Source: Haematobia irritans
Lineage: Eukaryota; Arthropoda; Insecta; Diptera; Muscidae
Direction of reading: 5' to 3'
Length of the DNA: 64,000 bases
NCBI RefSeq assembly: GCF_050003625.1
Contig: NC_134399.1
Span: 220,652,975-220,716,974, forward strand
Both the position numbers and the translations under genes were made by a program. Below, piece by piece: positions 38,701-46,550 of the stretch; position 1 is the first letter of the stretch, and every line of letters begins with the position of its first letter. Below the pieces are notes generated by a model. That model had not been told where the DNA came from. It saw only the letters and a list, made by a program, of their open reading frames with translations, and ran no database searches.

Positions 38701-41700
38701 AAATACCAACATTTTCCTTGTTAAGTCGCCACTGCTTAGTCGAAAAGTTGTAAAAATGACTAATTTCCTAAACTTCTAATACATATATATCGAGCGATAA
38801 ATCATAAATAAACTTTTGCGAAGTTTCCTTAAAATTGCTTCAGATTTAATTGTTTCCCATATTTTTTTTACTAAAATTGTGTTCACCCCTAATGCAATAG
38901 CCAACTTAAATTTTGAGTCTATAGGTTTTTTTAAAAGTCTATCAAATTCTGTCCACATCGAGTGATATCTAAATGTATGTATTTGGGAGAAATCTTTATA
39001 TAGAGCACCCAACACATTTGACGGATGTGATATGGTATCGAAAATTTAGATCTACAAAGTGGTGCAGAGTATAATATAGTCGGCCCCGCCCGACTTTAGA
39101 CTTTCCTTACTTGTTTTTTACTAAAATTGTGTTCACCCCTAGTGCAATAGGCAACTTAAATTTTGAGTCTATAGATTTTGTAAAAGTCTATCAAATTCTG
39201 TCCACATCGAGTGATATTTAAATGTATGTATTTGGGAGAAATCTTTATATAGAGCACCCAACTCATTTGACGGATGTGATATGGTATCGAAAATTTAGAT
39301 CTACAAAGTGGTGCAGGGTAGACTTTCGTTACTTGTTTTATTTTATATTCTTATGTTTATTACTTTTTTACGTATTCATTTTAGATTTTACACATTTTTT
39401 ACATTTAAATATTCTGTGTTCTTCCCATCTCCCCCCAATTTTTTGAGGTATATTAACAAGGTGCATGTATTGTAGATTTTACCAGTTAGGAGTAAGTTAC
39501 TAGCTACACCAATGATAGCTGACAACTCCGACAAATTAAGGGCGGTATGCACATCTAGTGGAAATTTCCCATAACAAATGCATTGTTATATATTTATTAA
39601 CGAAAATTTCGTGAGGCGTTATTAACTTTTTTACGTTTTTCTTCCATAAAAAAAATCCATGACAAAACTGTGTTATTGGCACCCAAAATTTTCGCAAGAG
39701 GTACATATCGGTCTTAAAAATAAACATTAAATGGTTTATAAAATTTTTTTACAATCATTGAGGTAAGAATTCCTTCAATTATTCAAGGGGTCTGACATTA
39801 CAGTTTAAGTTATACTAAAGTTGACTTTCCAAAACTCTCTAAAGTCTAGAGAAAATAGACTATTTCAAAATCTGAAAACATCTAAAAAAAATAATAATTC
39901 TAAAAGAATAAAGGTTGAGTTACATATCATTCGTTAATCCGTGCGTTGATCGAAGGGTTGATATTTTCAGTTTGAAGCACTCTAACAAAACTGTTGCTTT
40001 CAAAGAGAAAATTCAACTCTTCATTCAGCAGACGCATTAACGCATGGTATGTAACTCAACCTTAACTCTTATTAAAATTCGATTTTTTGGTTCTGATTAC
40101 AATGTTATTATCAGAACTCTTGATTCTGTTGTCTGTGATTTCTGTCCAGAGTTATTTGGTTGTTAACTTCTCTTTCAAATAATAGAGTTGTAAAGAAATT
40201 TGTAATTCTGGTGTTGAAGAACACTATGAATTATTCATTGCATTTGTATTATCTCAAAGTGTTAAAGTGTAAAGATAGAGAGGAATGTTTGGGAATGAAT
40301 TTGTTTCTTAATACATTGTCAGAGGTCTTATTCTGGTTCTATCATTATTGATTTCTGTTTAATGTTCTTTGGCCTTTGACGCTTATGTATTCAATAAGTT
40401 GATTAGAATCTTCGGGAGAACGAGTTGTACAACATTTTTATTTTTGTATCTGTTTAGTAGTGAATTAAATATTCACTGCTGTGGTAATATTTCCAAGGTC
40501 GCGAAATATTCACCTCAAATTGTATGCATTCTATACCATTTTTTGCTATTAATTTGTCACGCTAGTGATTGGTTTTTGCCCACAAATCAGACAAACGATG
40601 ACACTTTTAATGTTTTACCGCTTACATAAAGCAATTCCACCATTTTTTTACTGTTTGTTCCTTTATTCATGCATAAATCTATCTTATATGATCTTAGATA
40701 TGATGGTTTGTAACTTTCTGTACCAATTAGTACAGGTAGTCATGAACGATCATGTTTGAGCCAGGTAAAATATAGAGTTATGAAATAATAGAAGTCAAAA
40801 ACTTCCACAGAACCTTGCTACCCATTAGAGAGTTAAATTACTGTAATACTTTTATGTACTCAGTTGTCGGCCGAAATTGTGTTTTTTTTGCTAATGAGGC
40901 TGATTTCTTCAGAATCTATATGAATACGTTTTAAAGGTTAAAATGCATAATGGAAGCATTTTTAAATCCAATAGAATATTGGAACTTATTCAGTTTTTTT
41001 TATTTCAGGTCAAAAAATTTATTATATTCGAATGGTCATAAGAACTAAATAATGGAATTTATATATTGGCAACGTAGGTTAGGTGACAGCGCGATGTATC
41101 AGGCTCACTTAGACTATTCAATCCATTGCGATACCACTTTGATGAACTTGCCTCTTATCACTGAGTGCTGCCCGATTCCATGTTAAGCTCAATGACAAGG
41201 GACCTCCTTTTTATAGCCGAGTCCTAACGGCGTTCCACATTGCAGTGAAACCACTTAGAGAGCTTTGAAACCCTCAGAAATGTCACCAGCATTACTGAGG
41301 TGGGATAATCCACCACTGAAAAACTTTTTGGTGTTCGGTCGAAGCAGGAATCGAACCCACGACTTTGTGTATGCAAGGCTAACCATTGCACCGCGGCTGC
41401 TATAAACATGATAGGTTTTTGTGCTAAAAAGGCATAAGAAATATGATAGTGGCAATTGAAAATTGTGAAGGCGCAATTCCACTTTGTCGTTGAAGAACAA
41501 TATTTAAGAGAGGTTCAAAAATATTTCTTATAAGTATCCTAATAGAAAGTATACAATTGAAAGACATTCGTTTATTCGCCCACACACACTATGTTTGACA
41601 TTGAATTGATTACCCATTGGGGATAAAAACTCTATACTTGACTTAATAAATGTTTTGCCTTATCTACTTCTACTTTCACACTTGTTGTTTTACTAAGATA

Positions 41701-44700
41701 AGGCATTGCTTCCATATATTTACAGTGTTCAGATATTGAACATTTGGATGACAGCTGAGCAAAGACCAAGGGAGTGGATGTTGAGAAATAGTGGGATTAA
41801 AGAGCAATTGAAACCCAGGAGTGCAATGTTTGGATCTTGTCACTATCATCCACTTGCTGCTTGTGTGCTGCCAAACACGAATGGAAATAAAATTGTAGAC
41901 TGTATTGCGGGGTTGTTGTAATCACAGCAGGAATGAAATGACCCACCAATATCAAACTGGAGTTGCAGGGAAAGCGACTTGAATTCCTATGTGGTATAAA
42001 ATCTCCGTATTAGAGACATTATACGAGGGAAAAGAAGAAAAACAGAATATATTTCAAGTGCAAGTAATCCTTTATTAAATATAGGTGGCTCACCAGTTGG
42101 TAGTCGAAGTGCAAGTGAAGTAATTCTTGGGTTTGTACATCCGAGGATGTATCGCTAATCGTTTTTACACATTATTTTTTATCGATATAAAATTCACAAT
42201 TAATAGATACAAATTAATTTTAAACTGTTATACAAAAAATATTTAAATTAGTAACGGTTGAAAATTTTAGCAATCCATTTTTTTAATAATTAAATTATAA
42301 AAATTATAAGGAAAATATAAAAAAAAAATGTCTAAACATACGTTTATACAGGTATATATTTTATATCCTTTCCCAAATTTATGAGCATGTCATATAATAA
42401 TCAATACGGATAAGAAACTTTGTGTCTCTGTGTGTGCGTAGCACCCTTAGTGAGATATTGTGTTAAGGCAGCAATAACTTGATATTTATGGTTTGCATTT
42501 AGTTATGTTGTTGTATATCTTAGTTTTGTGTGTTTTTAGAATAGTATTGCTGTTGATCTTATCAATGACATTAGTTATGGTGCAAAATTTTGAGATATTT
42601 TTACTTATAAAACGTTATTTTCTTTTCATTTTTTTTTTGTCCCATCCTTGCTGAACCATTTTTGTGTTGTTGCAATTGCATTTGACAACTTTATCAATAT
42701 CATGATAACGATTTATAATTCGATAAGCAAACAGGTACAATATTACCTGAAAATCAATGCTTTCTCCCGTCGACTTTAAAAACTGTCCCTTTTTTTCTCA
42801 TAGTCACTGCAGTATATTTTTCCACTTTGAAAAAAAAAATTCAATATAATTTTCTAACACATTTAGAGAGGCAATCACAGTATTTGGTTTTTTGTTTTCA
42901 TGTCCAAACGGAAGCCTTCAACTGAGAAAGATAGTTGTCCATATGTAAAGGGTACAGAAAGAAAAACTAATAGCGAATGTGAGAAATGTGAGAGATGATA
43001 ATGAATCTAGTTGTTACTAGTATAGTTCTGGAGATCCCTATTTTGATACAAACGTAATTGGTTGTGCGATACAAAAGTAACAATTTACACACAGAGCAAC
43101 AAATTTGTATTCGTTATATAAATAATAGAGTGATCAAAACCGGAGGACCGACCGGCTTATCTTCGATGGACTGGTGTTTTCAAAACCACAACAACCGGTT
43201 TTCGGTTTTGTTGTACTTGAAAAATTATAGTTTATTAAATGTTACTAACCTTTTATTATCCAAAATCCATCCTTTTATATCAACGAATTTCGCGTACTTT
43301 ACTCTATCAATTTTAACAATAAAATCTATGAATGGGATGTACTTTGAAAACACATTAACAGATACACATTAATTTTAAACTGTTATACAAAAAATATTTA
43401 AATTAGTAACGGTTGAAAATTTTAGAAATCCAAATTTAGCAATCCATTTTTTTAATAATTAAATTATAAAAATTATAAGGAAAATATAAAAAAAATGTCT
43501 AAACATACGTTTATACAGGTATATATTTTATATCCTTTCCCAAATTTATGAGCATGTCATATAATAATCAATACGGATAAGAAACTTTGTGTCTCTGTGT
43601 GTGCGTAGCACCCTTAGTGAGATATTGTGTTAAGGCAGCAATAACTTGATATTTATGGTTTGCATTTAGTTATGTTGTTGTATATCTTAGTTTTGTGTGT
43701 TTTTAGAATAGTATTGCTGTTGATCTTATCAATGACATTAGTTATGGTGCAAAATGTTGAGATATTTTTACTTATAAAACGTTATTTTCTTTTCATTTTT
43801 TTTTGTCCCATCCTTGCTGAACCATTTTTGTGTTGTTGCAATTGCATTTGACAACTTTATCAATATCATGATAACGATTTATAATTCGATAAGCAAACAG
43901 GTACAATACTACCTGAAAATCAATGCTTTCTCCCGTCGACTTTAAAAACTGACCCTTTTTTCTCATAGTCACTGCAGTATATTTTTCCACTTTGAAAAAT
44001 AATTCAATATAATTTTCTAACACATTTAGAGAGGCAATCACAGTATTTGGTTTTTTGTTTTCATGTCCAAACGGAAGCCTTCAACTGATAAAGATAGCTG
44101 TCCATATGTAAAGGGTACAGAAAGAAAAACTAATAGCGAATGTGAGAAATGTGAGAGATGATAATGAATCTAGTTGTTACTTGTATAGTTCTGGAGATCC
44201 CTATTTTGATACAAACGTAATTGGTTGTGCGATACAAAAGTAACAATTTACACACAGAGCAACAAATTTGTATTCGTTATATAAATAATAGAGTGATCAA
44301 AACCGGAGGACCGGCTTATCTTCGATGGACTGGTGGAAACACATTAACAGATACACATTAATTTTAAACTGTTATACAAAAAATATTTAAATTAGTAACG
44401 GTTGAAAATTTTAGAAATCCAAATTTAGCAATCCATTTTTTTAATAATTAAATTATAAAAATTATAAGGAAAATATAAAAAAAAAAATGTCTAAACATAC
44501 GTTTATACAGGTATATATTTTATATCCTTTCCCAAATTTATGAGCATGTCATATAATAATCAATACGGATAAGAAACTTTGTGTCTCTGTGTGTGCGTAG
44601 CACCCTTAGTGAGATATTGTGTTAAGGCAGCAATAACTTGATATTTATGGTTTGCATTTAGTTATGTTGTTGTATATCTTAGTTTTGTGTGTTTTTAGAA

Positions 44701-45446
44701 TAGTATTGCTGTTGATCTTATCAATGACATTAGTTATGGTGCAAAATTTTGAGATATTTTTACTTATAAAACGTTATTTTCTTTTCATTTTTTTTTTGTC
44801 CCATCCTTGCTGAACCATTTTTGTGTTGTTGCAATTGCATTTGACAACTTTATCAATATCATGATAACGATTTATAATTCGATAAGCAAACAGGTACAAT
44901 ATTACCTGAAAATCAGTGCTTTCTCCCGTCGACTTTAAAAACTGTCCCTTTTTTTCTCATAGTCACTGCAGTATATTTTTCCACTTTGAAAAAAAAATTC
45001 AATATAATTTTCTAACACATTTAGAGAGGCAATCACAGTATTTGGTTTTTTGTTTTCATGTCCAAACGGAAGCCTTCAACTGATAAAGATAGCTGTCCAT
45101 ATGTAAAGGGTACAGAAAGAAAAACTAATAGCGAATGTGAGAAATGTGAGAGATGATAATGAATCTAGTTGTTACTTGTATAGTTCTGGAGATCCCTATT
45201 TTGATACAAACGTAATTGGTTGGACTGGTGGAAATGGTGTTTTCAAAACCACAACAACCGGTTTTCGGTTTTGTTGTACTTGAAAAATTATAGTTTATTA
45301 AATGTTACTAACCTTTTATTATCCAAAATCCATCCTTTTATATCAACGAATTTCGCGTACTTTACTCTATCAACTTTAACAATAAAATCTATGAATGGGA
45401 TGTACTTTGAAAAGGTTTCCAGTTTTGATTTAATTCGAGGATCCAT
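8264..45446 (-). CDS. Gene A: large multi-C2H2 zinc-finger protein, five coding exons (about 2395 aa)
   Basis: Model: exons at 45446-45313, 32819-32741, 15373-12106, 12032-11812 and 11749-8264, all with GT-AG introns and a continuous frame. Exon sizes (134, 79, 3268, 221, 3486 nt) and phases mirror gene B. Residues 1-71 form a short conserved N-terminal domain ('KYIPFIDFIVKVDRVKYAKF', 'RIEQSIITQYKNL'). Residues 90-98 (INLCSDDED) and about 201-209 (ISLDSEDED) look like SUMO-interaction motifs. A disordered Asn/Ser/Lys-rich part contains the paralogue-conserved 'ETICSILMDTLQPYEGRI' and 'RLFKELECSFKGFEQI'. From about 728 to 1651 come some 17 C2H2-like fingers, many with odd spacing. Then 'SVIILEDDDVV' (about 1706) and a Gln/Asn/Pro-rich tail. 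Likely a nuclear DNA- or RNA-binding regulator; the family name is not recognised. Introns 1 and 2 (12.5 and 17.4 kb) are loaded with transposons. Confidence 0.85.
9180..9680 (-). repeat. Three in-frame repeats in the gene A tail
   Basis: A block of roughly 53-69 codons recurs three times (markers at about 9226, 9385 and 9592), each with 'NKQTHYTQ', 'PPAAN' or similar, 'GLQN.INQ' and 'NS..TT..RISMNS'. It lies at roughly residues 1925-2091. Gene B lacks it, so it arose after the two genes split. Confidence 0.75.
11812..12032 (-). CDS. Gene A exon 4
   Basis: 221 nt, acceptor 'tttctacag', donor 'gtatac'. It completes a finger begun in exon 3 (C-P-Y-C ... HSNLLEKHILDDH), carries 'SCIYCSLMDGDQRVIRHH' and ends with 'YICSHCSTKVAASE'. 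Gene B exon 4 is 218 nt, one codon shorter. Confidence 0.9.
12106..15373 (-). CDS. Gene A exon 3 (main exon)
   Basis: The acceptor 'ccctttag' precedes AAAATTCCTCAG (KIPQEI, shared with gene B). The donor is 'gtgagt' after 'PCP'. The first two thirds are acidic, Ser/Asn-rich and disordered, with 'KRRSSIHAQT' and 'KRRSSMQARTA' repeats. The last third has about seven fingers starting with 'FCALCSSRPSDLTNHYVRMH' and ending with 'YQCSVCSYRSCEAYNVIIH'. Confidence 0.92.
15375..15703. other. Start of gene A intron 2
   Basis: Intronic, AT-rich. A short block at 15497-15600 ('cagcaaaaaaaa ... gaagttc') resembles 52735-52890 and is probably a small repeat. No gene. Confidence 0.35.
16622..17632 (+). 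CDS. LINE ORF1: PHD-type finger, coiled coil, RRM-like protein (336 aa)
   Basis: Residues 10-62 carry a C4HC3 PHD-like finger (CPVC ... CFICCNWFHRKNC ... WRCQEC). Residues about 70-150 are predicted coiled coil by their heptad look. Residues about 155-240 ('NDILVYGLPPN' to 'IKFCSAIKRDELM') resemble the RRM-like domain of LINE ORF1 proteins. Such proteins bind the element RNA as a nucleic-acid chaperone (family knowledge). The start is the first ATG after the 5' UTR; the ORF is intact. The 457-bp gap to ORF2 is untranslated and has repeated 'ggtgggtgggt' tracts. Confidence 0.85.
   Translation: MAPATSNIVCPVCKENLTKTSGGVSCFICCNWFHRKNCSQITDDAYNLLAKNKIIRWRCQECSSFSILHDDEKIWKALNSLTSKLDNLIQSLPSTIKKEIDNSFSSIKQEIDASLYSIKNSIEEERSSNREYQSLVNARLDALERENHKVRQQQCRNDILVYGLPPNVEPSLMAINIGKAVGVDVKMEDIDCCFWLGKSKKTMLIKFCSAIKRDELMKKYFIKKNLKLNQIVPTEIGSRIYLNDNLAPAAVKAKNICRSLQKNRHIKNFRIIASIPAARVTHINGDKSFYNAFQLSSFASECGEGNFLIHRRPGRRSAAPQSAIIGTPRFGTPSAN
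18090..20937 (+). pseudogene. LINE ORF2: APE endonuclease and reverse transcriptase, one frameshift
   Basis: From 18090 to 20189 the frame encodes an APE-type endonuclease ('FFNAQSL', 'SETWL', 'GDFNCDI', 'SLIDYAL', 'RSNHAF') and RT boxes ('SDYRPISILPALSKAFE', 'LDLSKAFDSVDH', 'GVPQGSILGPILF', 'YADDIQLL'). The frame stops at 20189, while the continuing C-terminal thumb ('LDDDIGRICEWARCNKLRIN') is open in another frame from 20173 to 20937. So a single frameshift lies near 20180. The endonuclease SDH box reads SNH, but the catalytic His is kept. Everything else looks intact, so either the copy recently died or the shift is a sequencing error. Confidence 0.85.
21401..21690. other. Intronic spacer
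   Basis: AT-rich gene A intron 2 sequence; nothing recognisable. Confidence 0.3.
21693..22622 (-). mobile_element. DD41D mariner-like element, internally deleted copy 2
   Basis: 930 bp with the same ends as copies 1 and 3, flanked by TA at 21691-21692 and 22623-22624. Its deletion differs: codons just after 'MNRLT' are joined to sequence encoding 'DLPQRRIFSEWALEKLAENP', so it keeps more of the linker than the other two copies. Confidence 0.9.
21797..22509 (-). pseudogene. Mariner transposase remnant, copy 2
   Basis: The catalytic half is open from 'AENPLFYRQILFSDEAHF' to 'LNEIIFKK' with all three catalytic Asp present. The ATG at 22509 is out of frame with it after the internal deletion and runs into a stop, and the N-terminal DNA-binding domain is gone. 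It encodes the same residues as copy 1 across the shared part, without the premature stop. Confidence 0.85.
22625..23505. other. Intronic spacer with a diverged copy of the 5789-6010 segment
   Basis: 22662-22745 matches the sequence around the MITE at 5840-5991, without the MITE. The junction reads 'tgtaaggcttag' at 22711-22722. The rest, to 23505, has no recognisable gene. Confidence 0.4.
23506..24468 (+). mobile_element. DINE-like element, third subtype
   Basis: It begins 'agtaagttcggccgggccg', 'aatactcaccaccatgaa' and ends 'accattctatggtggtggg', 'tataaaaa'. The interior has three to four diverged units of about 160-170 bp with 'atatgggggctatacc' and 'aaaacatggaccgata' blocks, then a (cagacaga)-type tract near 24310. 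The plan is the same as the other DINE-like repeats, in the opposite orientation. Confidence 0.55.
24469..24900. mobile_element. 432-bp MITE with long terminal inverted repeats
   Basis: The left end 'cagagagtattaagaaaac' and the complement of the right end 'gttttcttaatactctctg' match over about 30 bp with one mismatch. The left end abuts the DINE-like element. No clear target duplication was found. CAGAG ends hint at hAT, but that is weak. Confidence 0.6.
24901..25385. other. Intronic spacer with a 12-bp-arm hairpin
   Basis: At 25124-25150 'acttgttgaaca' faces its exact complement across a 3-nt loop, with further pairing outside (aaattt on both sides). No gene is seen. Confidence 0.45.
25751..25784 (+). 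promoter_or_regulatory. Candidate TATA-less promoter: Inr plus DPE
   Basis: TCAGTC at 25751-25756 is a good insect initiator, with A+1 at 25753. GGTTG at 25780-25784 falls exactly at +28 to +32 and fits the DPE consensus RGWYV. There is no TATA box upstream. It lies in the core of the foldback-like element, on the strand opposite to gene A. Confidence 0.4.
25753..27080 (+). ncRNA. Possible spliced non-coding transcript in the foldback core
   Basis: Downstream of the Inr/DPE, splice signals occur in a workable order: donor AAG|GTAAGT at 26022/26023, acceptor 'tatttccag' ending at 26478, donor CAG|GTAATG at 26719/26720, acceptor 'tactttcag' ending at 26785, and AATAAA at 27057-27062. The only ATG near the first donor gives a 16-codon peptide across the join, so no real protein is encoded. 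This is inference from signal order alone. Confidence 0.25.
27441..27808. other. Intronic spacer
   Basis: Gene A intron 2, AT-rich; nothing recognised. Confidence 0.3.
27981..28429. mobile_element. GC-rich hAT-type MITE, 8-bp GTCCGAAC target duplication
   Basis: 449 bp with perfect inverted ends 'cagagaatgaagccg', flanked by GTCCGAAC at 27973-27980 and 28430-28437. Removing it and one copy rejoins the GIY-YIG coding sequence in frame (AQHCIEFG to HTAGLENV). The interior has many 'ggcggc' runs near both ends, strikingly GC-rich for this window. Eight-bp duplications and CAGAG ends indicate hAT. Confidence 0.9.
28612..30268 (-). mobile_element. DINE-1/Helentron-like element, copy 2
   Basis: Same ends and same array of about 153-bp units as 2543-5253 ('ggcttgcgga' at 28919, 29072 and 29225, then more diverged units), without a mariner. 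It is inserted in the Penelope-like sequence. The 'gtccgtccgtctgt' tract is short here. Confidence 0.7.
30741..31256. other. Intronic spacer
   Basis: Gene A intron 2. No gene or repeat boundary recognised. Confidence 0.3.
31265..31626. mobile_element. MITE of the head-to-tail pair, unit 1
   Basis: It starts 'catagaccaag' and ends 'ccttccttggtctatg'. Internally it matches unit 2 closely ('cagtcattccactcaattgcgcag', in part, through 'gcagacaaactacag'). It is preceded by ATCACAAT at 31257-31264, also found at 31987-31994 after unit 2, which suggests an 8-bp target duplication for the pair. The right end has an extra inverted copy of the terminal sequence (31579-31616). Confidence 0.6.
31594..31664. 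repeat. Perfect 33-bp inverted repeat at the MITE-MITE junction
   Basis: 31594-31626 and 31632-31664 are exact complements around a 5-nt loop (atcac). They are the right end of unit 1 and the left end of unit 2. A second hairpin with 16-bp arms (31579-31594 and 31601-31616) overlaps the left arm, so two foldings compete. Confidence 0.85.
31632..31983. mobile_element. MITE of the head-to-tail pair, unit 2
   Basis: It starts 'catagaccaaggaaggtat' and ends 'taattggtctatg'. It is collinear with unit 1 over about 330 bp. The intact left terminal repeat here and the intact right one in unit 1 define a terminal inverted repeat of about 33 bp. Non-coding. Confidence 0.6.
32025..32505. mobile_element. 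AATTAATTG-palindrome element, composite copy
   Basis: Two starts are seen: 'cacaaaaaaatgggcttcaatc' at about 32028 in part, and 'cacagaaaaaaatttcac' at 32102 after a TA. The sequence then continues with arrays of 'caattaaa..tttaattg' to about 32505. This looks like one member inserted in another. It is 240 bp from gene A exon 2. Confidence 0.5.
32741..32819 (-). CDS. Gene A exon 2
   Basis: 79 nt, acceptor 'tattttacag', donor 'gtaagt'. It reads (R)YSLSDLKRIEQSIITQYKNL then MVLDDK. It aligns without gaps to gene B exon 2 (YPLGDLNKIEQSIIIQYKNI then IDGKTA) and has the same length and phase. It would be missed without the paralogue. Confidence 0.88.
33069..33720. mobile_element. 652-bp TA-flanked MITE with CACTGAAAAAAA ends
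   Basis: The left end 'cactgaaaaaaaa' and right end 'ttttttttcagtg' are inverted repeats between TA at 33067-33068 and TA at 33721-33722. The ends resemble those of the AATTAATTG-palindrome family, but the interior is different. Non-coding. Confidence 0.6.
33740..33890. repeat. Short fragment of AATTAATTG-type element
   Basis: 'ccaattaaaaggttcaatgg' and 'cagtcaattaaaaaaa'-type words (about 33838-33890) match the family but no ends can be set. Confidence 0.35.
33895..34104. mobile_element. 210-bp piggyBac-like MITE
   Basis: Perfect 13-bp inverted ends CCCTCTCATGCCC and GGGCATGAGAGGG, flanked by TTAA at 33891-33894 and 34105-34108. This is the canonical piggyBac-type signature. Non-coding. 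Confidence 0.8.
34136..34950. mobile_element. 815-bp foldback MITE with about 300-bp inverted arms
   Basis: The ends 'cactagttta' and 'taaactagtg' lie between TAA at 34133-34135 and TAA at 34951-34953. Arms of about 300 bp on each side are complementary ('gaaaatcaacttttcttatg', 'ttttgagctgctgaattcg', 'cgttataatcggacatttct'). The middle (about 34440-34675) is unique. It could fold into a long hairpin RNA if read through in gene A intron 1. Confidence 0.8.
34954..35207. other. Intronic spacer with simple repeats
   Basis: Includes 'tctatctgtcg' words and a short (gta)n run at about 35083-35097. No gene. Confidence 0.35.
35208..35460. repeat. Direct repeat copy 1 (about 240 bp)
   Basis: Matches 36080-36295 with many small differences ('actacttcacc', 'acatggaaacaatgagga', 'tagaattgt', 'ttttatggatttt'). 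Nature unknown. The short frame here shows no known protein. Confidence 0.5.
35480..35720. repeat. AATTAATTG-palindrome element, degraded copy
   Basis: 'cttcaatcactattaattt', 'caattaaattttaattg' and a final 'ggaaaaattttgg' match the family. The ends are decayed. Confidence 0.5.
36080..36295. repeat. Direct repeat copy 2
   Basis: Diverged copy of 35208-35460. It is followed at 36300-36420 by an imperfect (gata)n stretch. Confidence 0.5.
36656..36743. repeat. 22-bp inverted repeat with a 44-nt loop
   Basis: 36656-36677 ('ggacgctgaatccaaatctg' and two more) and 36722-36743 are exact complements. They may be ends of a tiny element or a hairpin; no duplication was recognised. Confidence 0.6.
36744..37927. 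other. Intronic spacer
   Basis: Gene A intron 1. At 37118-37165, 'catcggccttacggcttta' and an A-rich end look like a LINE 3' tail. The rest has no recognisable gene. Confidence 0.35.
37928..39338 (-). mobile_element. DINE-like element of the 'taccctgcgccac' type, copy 2, with a duplicated end
   Basis: The left end 'ttttgtaccctgcgccacac', a 'gtccgtccgtccgtctgtc' tract (38080-38110), four or so inner repeats, and a right end at about 39116. The last roughly 240 bp (38870-39116) are then repeated at 39117-39338, again ending 'ttacttgttt'. Tandem terminal duplications are known for rolling-circle-type elements (family knowledge). Confidence 0.65.
39339..39908. other. Intronic spacer
   Basis: Gene A intron 1; nothing recognised. 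Confidence 0.3.
39912..40062. mobile_element. 151-bp MITE, TAA target duplication, copy 2
   Basis: The inverted ends 'aggttgagttacata' and 'tatgtaactcaacct' are perfect over 15 bp, between TAA at 39909-39911 and TAA at 40063-40065. Same family as 5840-5991. Confidence 0.75.
40066..41072. other. Intronic spacer
   Basis: Gene A intron 1. Short frames but no recognisable protein or repeat. Confidence 0.3.
41073..41402 (-). mobile_element. tRNA-derived SINE, minus strand
   Basis: Reverse complement carries an A box 'cggtgcaatggttagcc' and B box 'ggttcgattcc', then a tRNA-unrelated body identical in plan to 62938-63279 and ending in a TAACC-type tail (41073-41085). The RNA polymerase III boxes and body make this a SINE rather than a tRNA gene. 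Confidence 0.85.
41403..42200. other. Intronic spacer
   Basis: Gene A intron 1. A 71-codon frame at 41706-41921 shows no known domain and lacks a convincing context. Confidence 0.3.
42201..45237. repeat. Near-identical tandem triplication of about 1 kb in gene A intron 1
   Basis: Copies begin at 42201, 43356 and 44345 (marker 'taacagatac' or close variant). The landmark 'gtgtctctgtgtgtgcgtag' sits at 42422, 43589 and 44581. Copies differ by isolated substitutions and A/T-run lengths. Copy 1 also carries about 175 bp that includes a partial copy of exon 1; in copy 2 that piece is deleted. Copy 3 runs into the real exon 1. This is a recent local duplication or, less likely, an assembly artefact. 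Confidence 0.85.
43250..43350 (-). pseudogene. Partial duplicate of gene A exon 1
   Basis: The last 101 nt of exon 1 (from 'FSKYIPFIDFIV' to the end) and its donor 'gttagt' are repeated here with one base change, which turns KVD into KID. The first 33 nt with the ATG and the upstream acceptor are absent. The frame and splice donor are kept, so it could only be used if a new upstream acceptor exists. Confidence 0.85.
45313..45446 (-). CDS. Gene A exon 1 (first recognised coding exon)
   Basis: 134 nt from ATG to donor 'gttagt'. It reads MDPRIKSKLETFSKYIPFID and on to 'GWILDNK(R)'. It aligns with gene B exon 1 over the full length with the same size and phase. The ATG is in good context (aaaATGG), but 'tttctag' lies 7 nt upstream, as in gene B, so a further 5' exon, possibly coding, probably exists. 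Confidence 0.88.
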
Positions 45447-45457
45447 TTTATGCCTAG

Positions 45458-46234
45458 AAATATAAAATTATTAATTTATTTTACAAATTTAGGAATTTAT
45501 AATCAATGATCAAAAATTTATATACAAAATTCATTGTGAAACTTATTTAAATCTGAACCCAGTAGGTTAATTTTGTTTAAAAATGAAGCCTTCTACTTAA
45601 TATTCTTCTTAATCGTTTTTTCGTTAAATTAAAAGCATTCTCCACGTTATCAGGCACTCGTATTACGAGGAGGATGAGAATTCGGTCAATGGACTGAGAC
45701 ACGTTTACAAGGGTTTAATTTAGTGGTGGATAAGTGCTAAAATGTAGAGACAGAGAACTTTTAATCAGCAACTCAGAATTACATTATTAGTCTCCAAAAA
45801 AATCTTTTGCACATTGAATCTTTGCAATGTGGGAGCCATCTTTCGTTAGCTATGGTCGGCGTAAACAAACCGGCAGTAAGTGTAATGAACCCTTTTTGAT
45901 TCTTGATTATGCCCCACTACTACTACTGTAGTTTTTATTATAGTTATTATTATTGTACTATTATTATTGTGCTAATAACTATTTTTGATTTTATTGGGAT
46001 CCATGCAACAGGTGAATGCGCACATTACATACAATACAATTTCACTCCATATATATTCAATTAGGAGAACTCACTATTGTTTCTTTTTTTATAACACAGC
46101 ACTTCGGTTTTCATGCACTATAATTATCATAAATATTTAATTTTTTCTTCCATATTATTATTATTTTTATTGAATACGGAACCACAACAAACAGCAGTCT
46201 GCTATGAACCGCAACAAACAACGACTCCTATGTA
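45458..46234. other. 5' flank of gene A
   Basis: No repeat except simple (tat)n-like sequence near 45940-45975. The 5' untranslated exon and promoter of gene A may lie here or further right, but I could not fix them. Confidence 0.3.
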
Positions 46235-46290
46235 CTAGTGTTGGGAAAGTTAAGAGTATTTGATTATAAGTACTCGTAACTGACAAATAA
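46235..46290. repeat. Solo end of the hAT-type element found at 50269
   Basis: 'tagtgttgggaaagtt' and 'gtatttgatt.taagtactcgt' match the left end of 50269-52258. No partner end is nearby, so this is a truncated copy. Confidence 0.6.
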
Positions 46291-46550
46291 AATAAACGCA
46301 GTTGGTGCGCATTTAATGTTTCTAAAAACTATCACTAAATCGAGACGCTTAGCATGGTACAACAATGTAATGACAGTATAATGTTGCGTTCAGAAACACG
46401 GAATATATATGCACTACCCCTGCCAACATTTTTTGAATTTGAGGACTCTTTTGAGAATCCCCACTACGTCGAAAACAATCATATACGACATCAAAAACTC
46501 GTCGGAAAAGCGCCGTCACTATTGAGAAGTTGTACCACGCCAAGTTACTA

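Noticed and set aside
41706..41921. 71-codon plus-strand frame in gene A intron 1
   Set aside because: Looks protein-like at first sight but has no recognised motif, no repeat partner here and no splice context.
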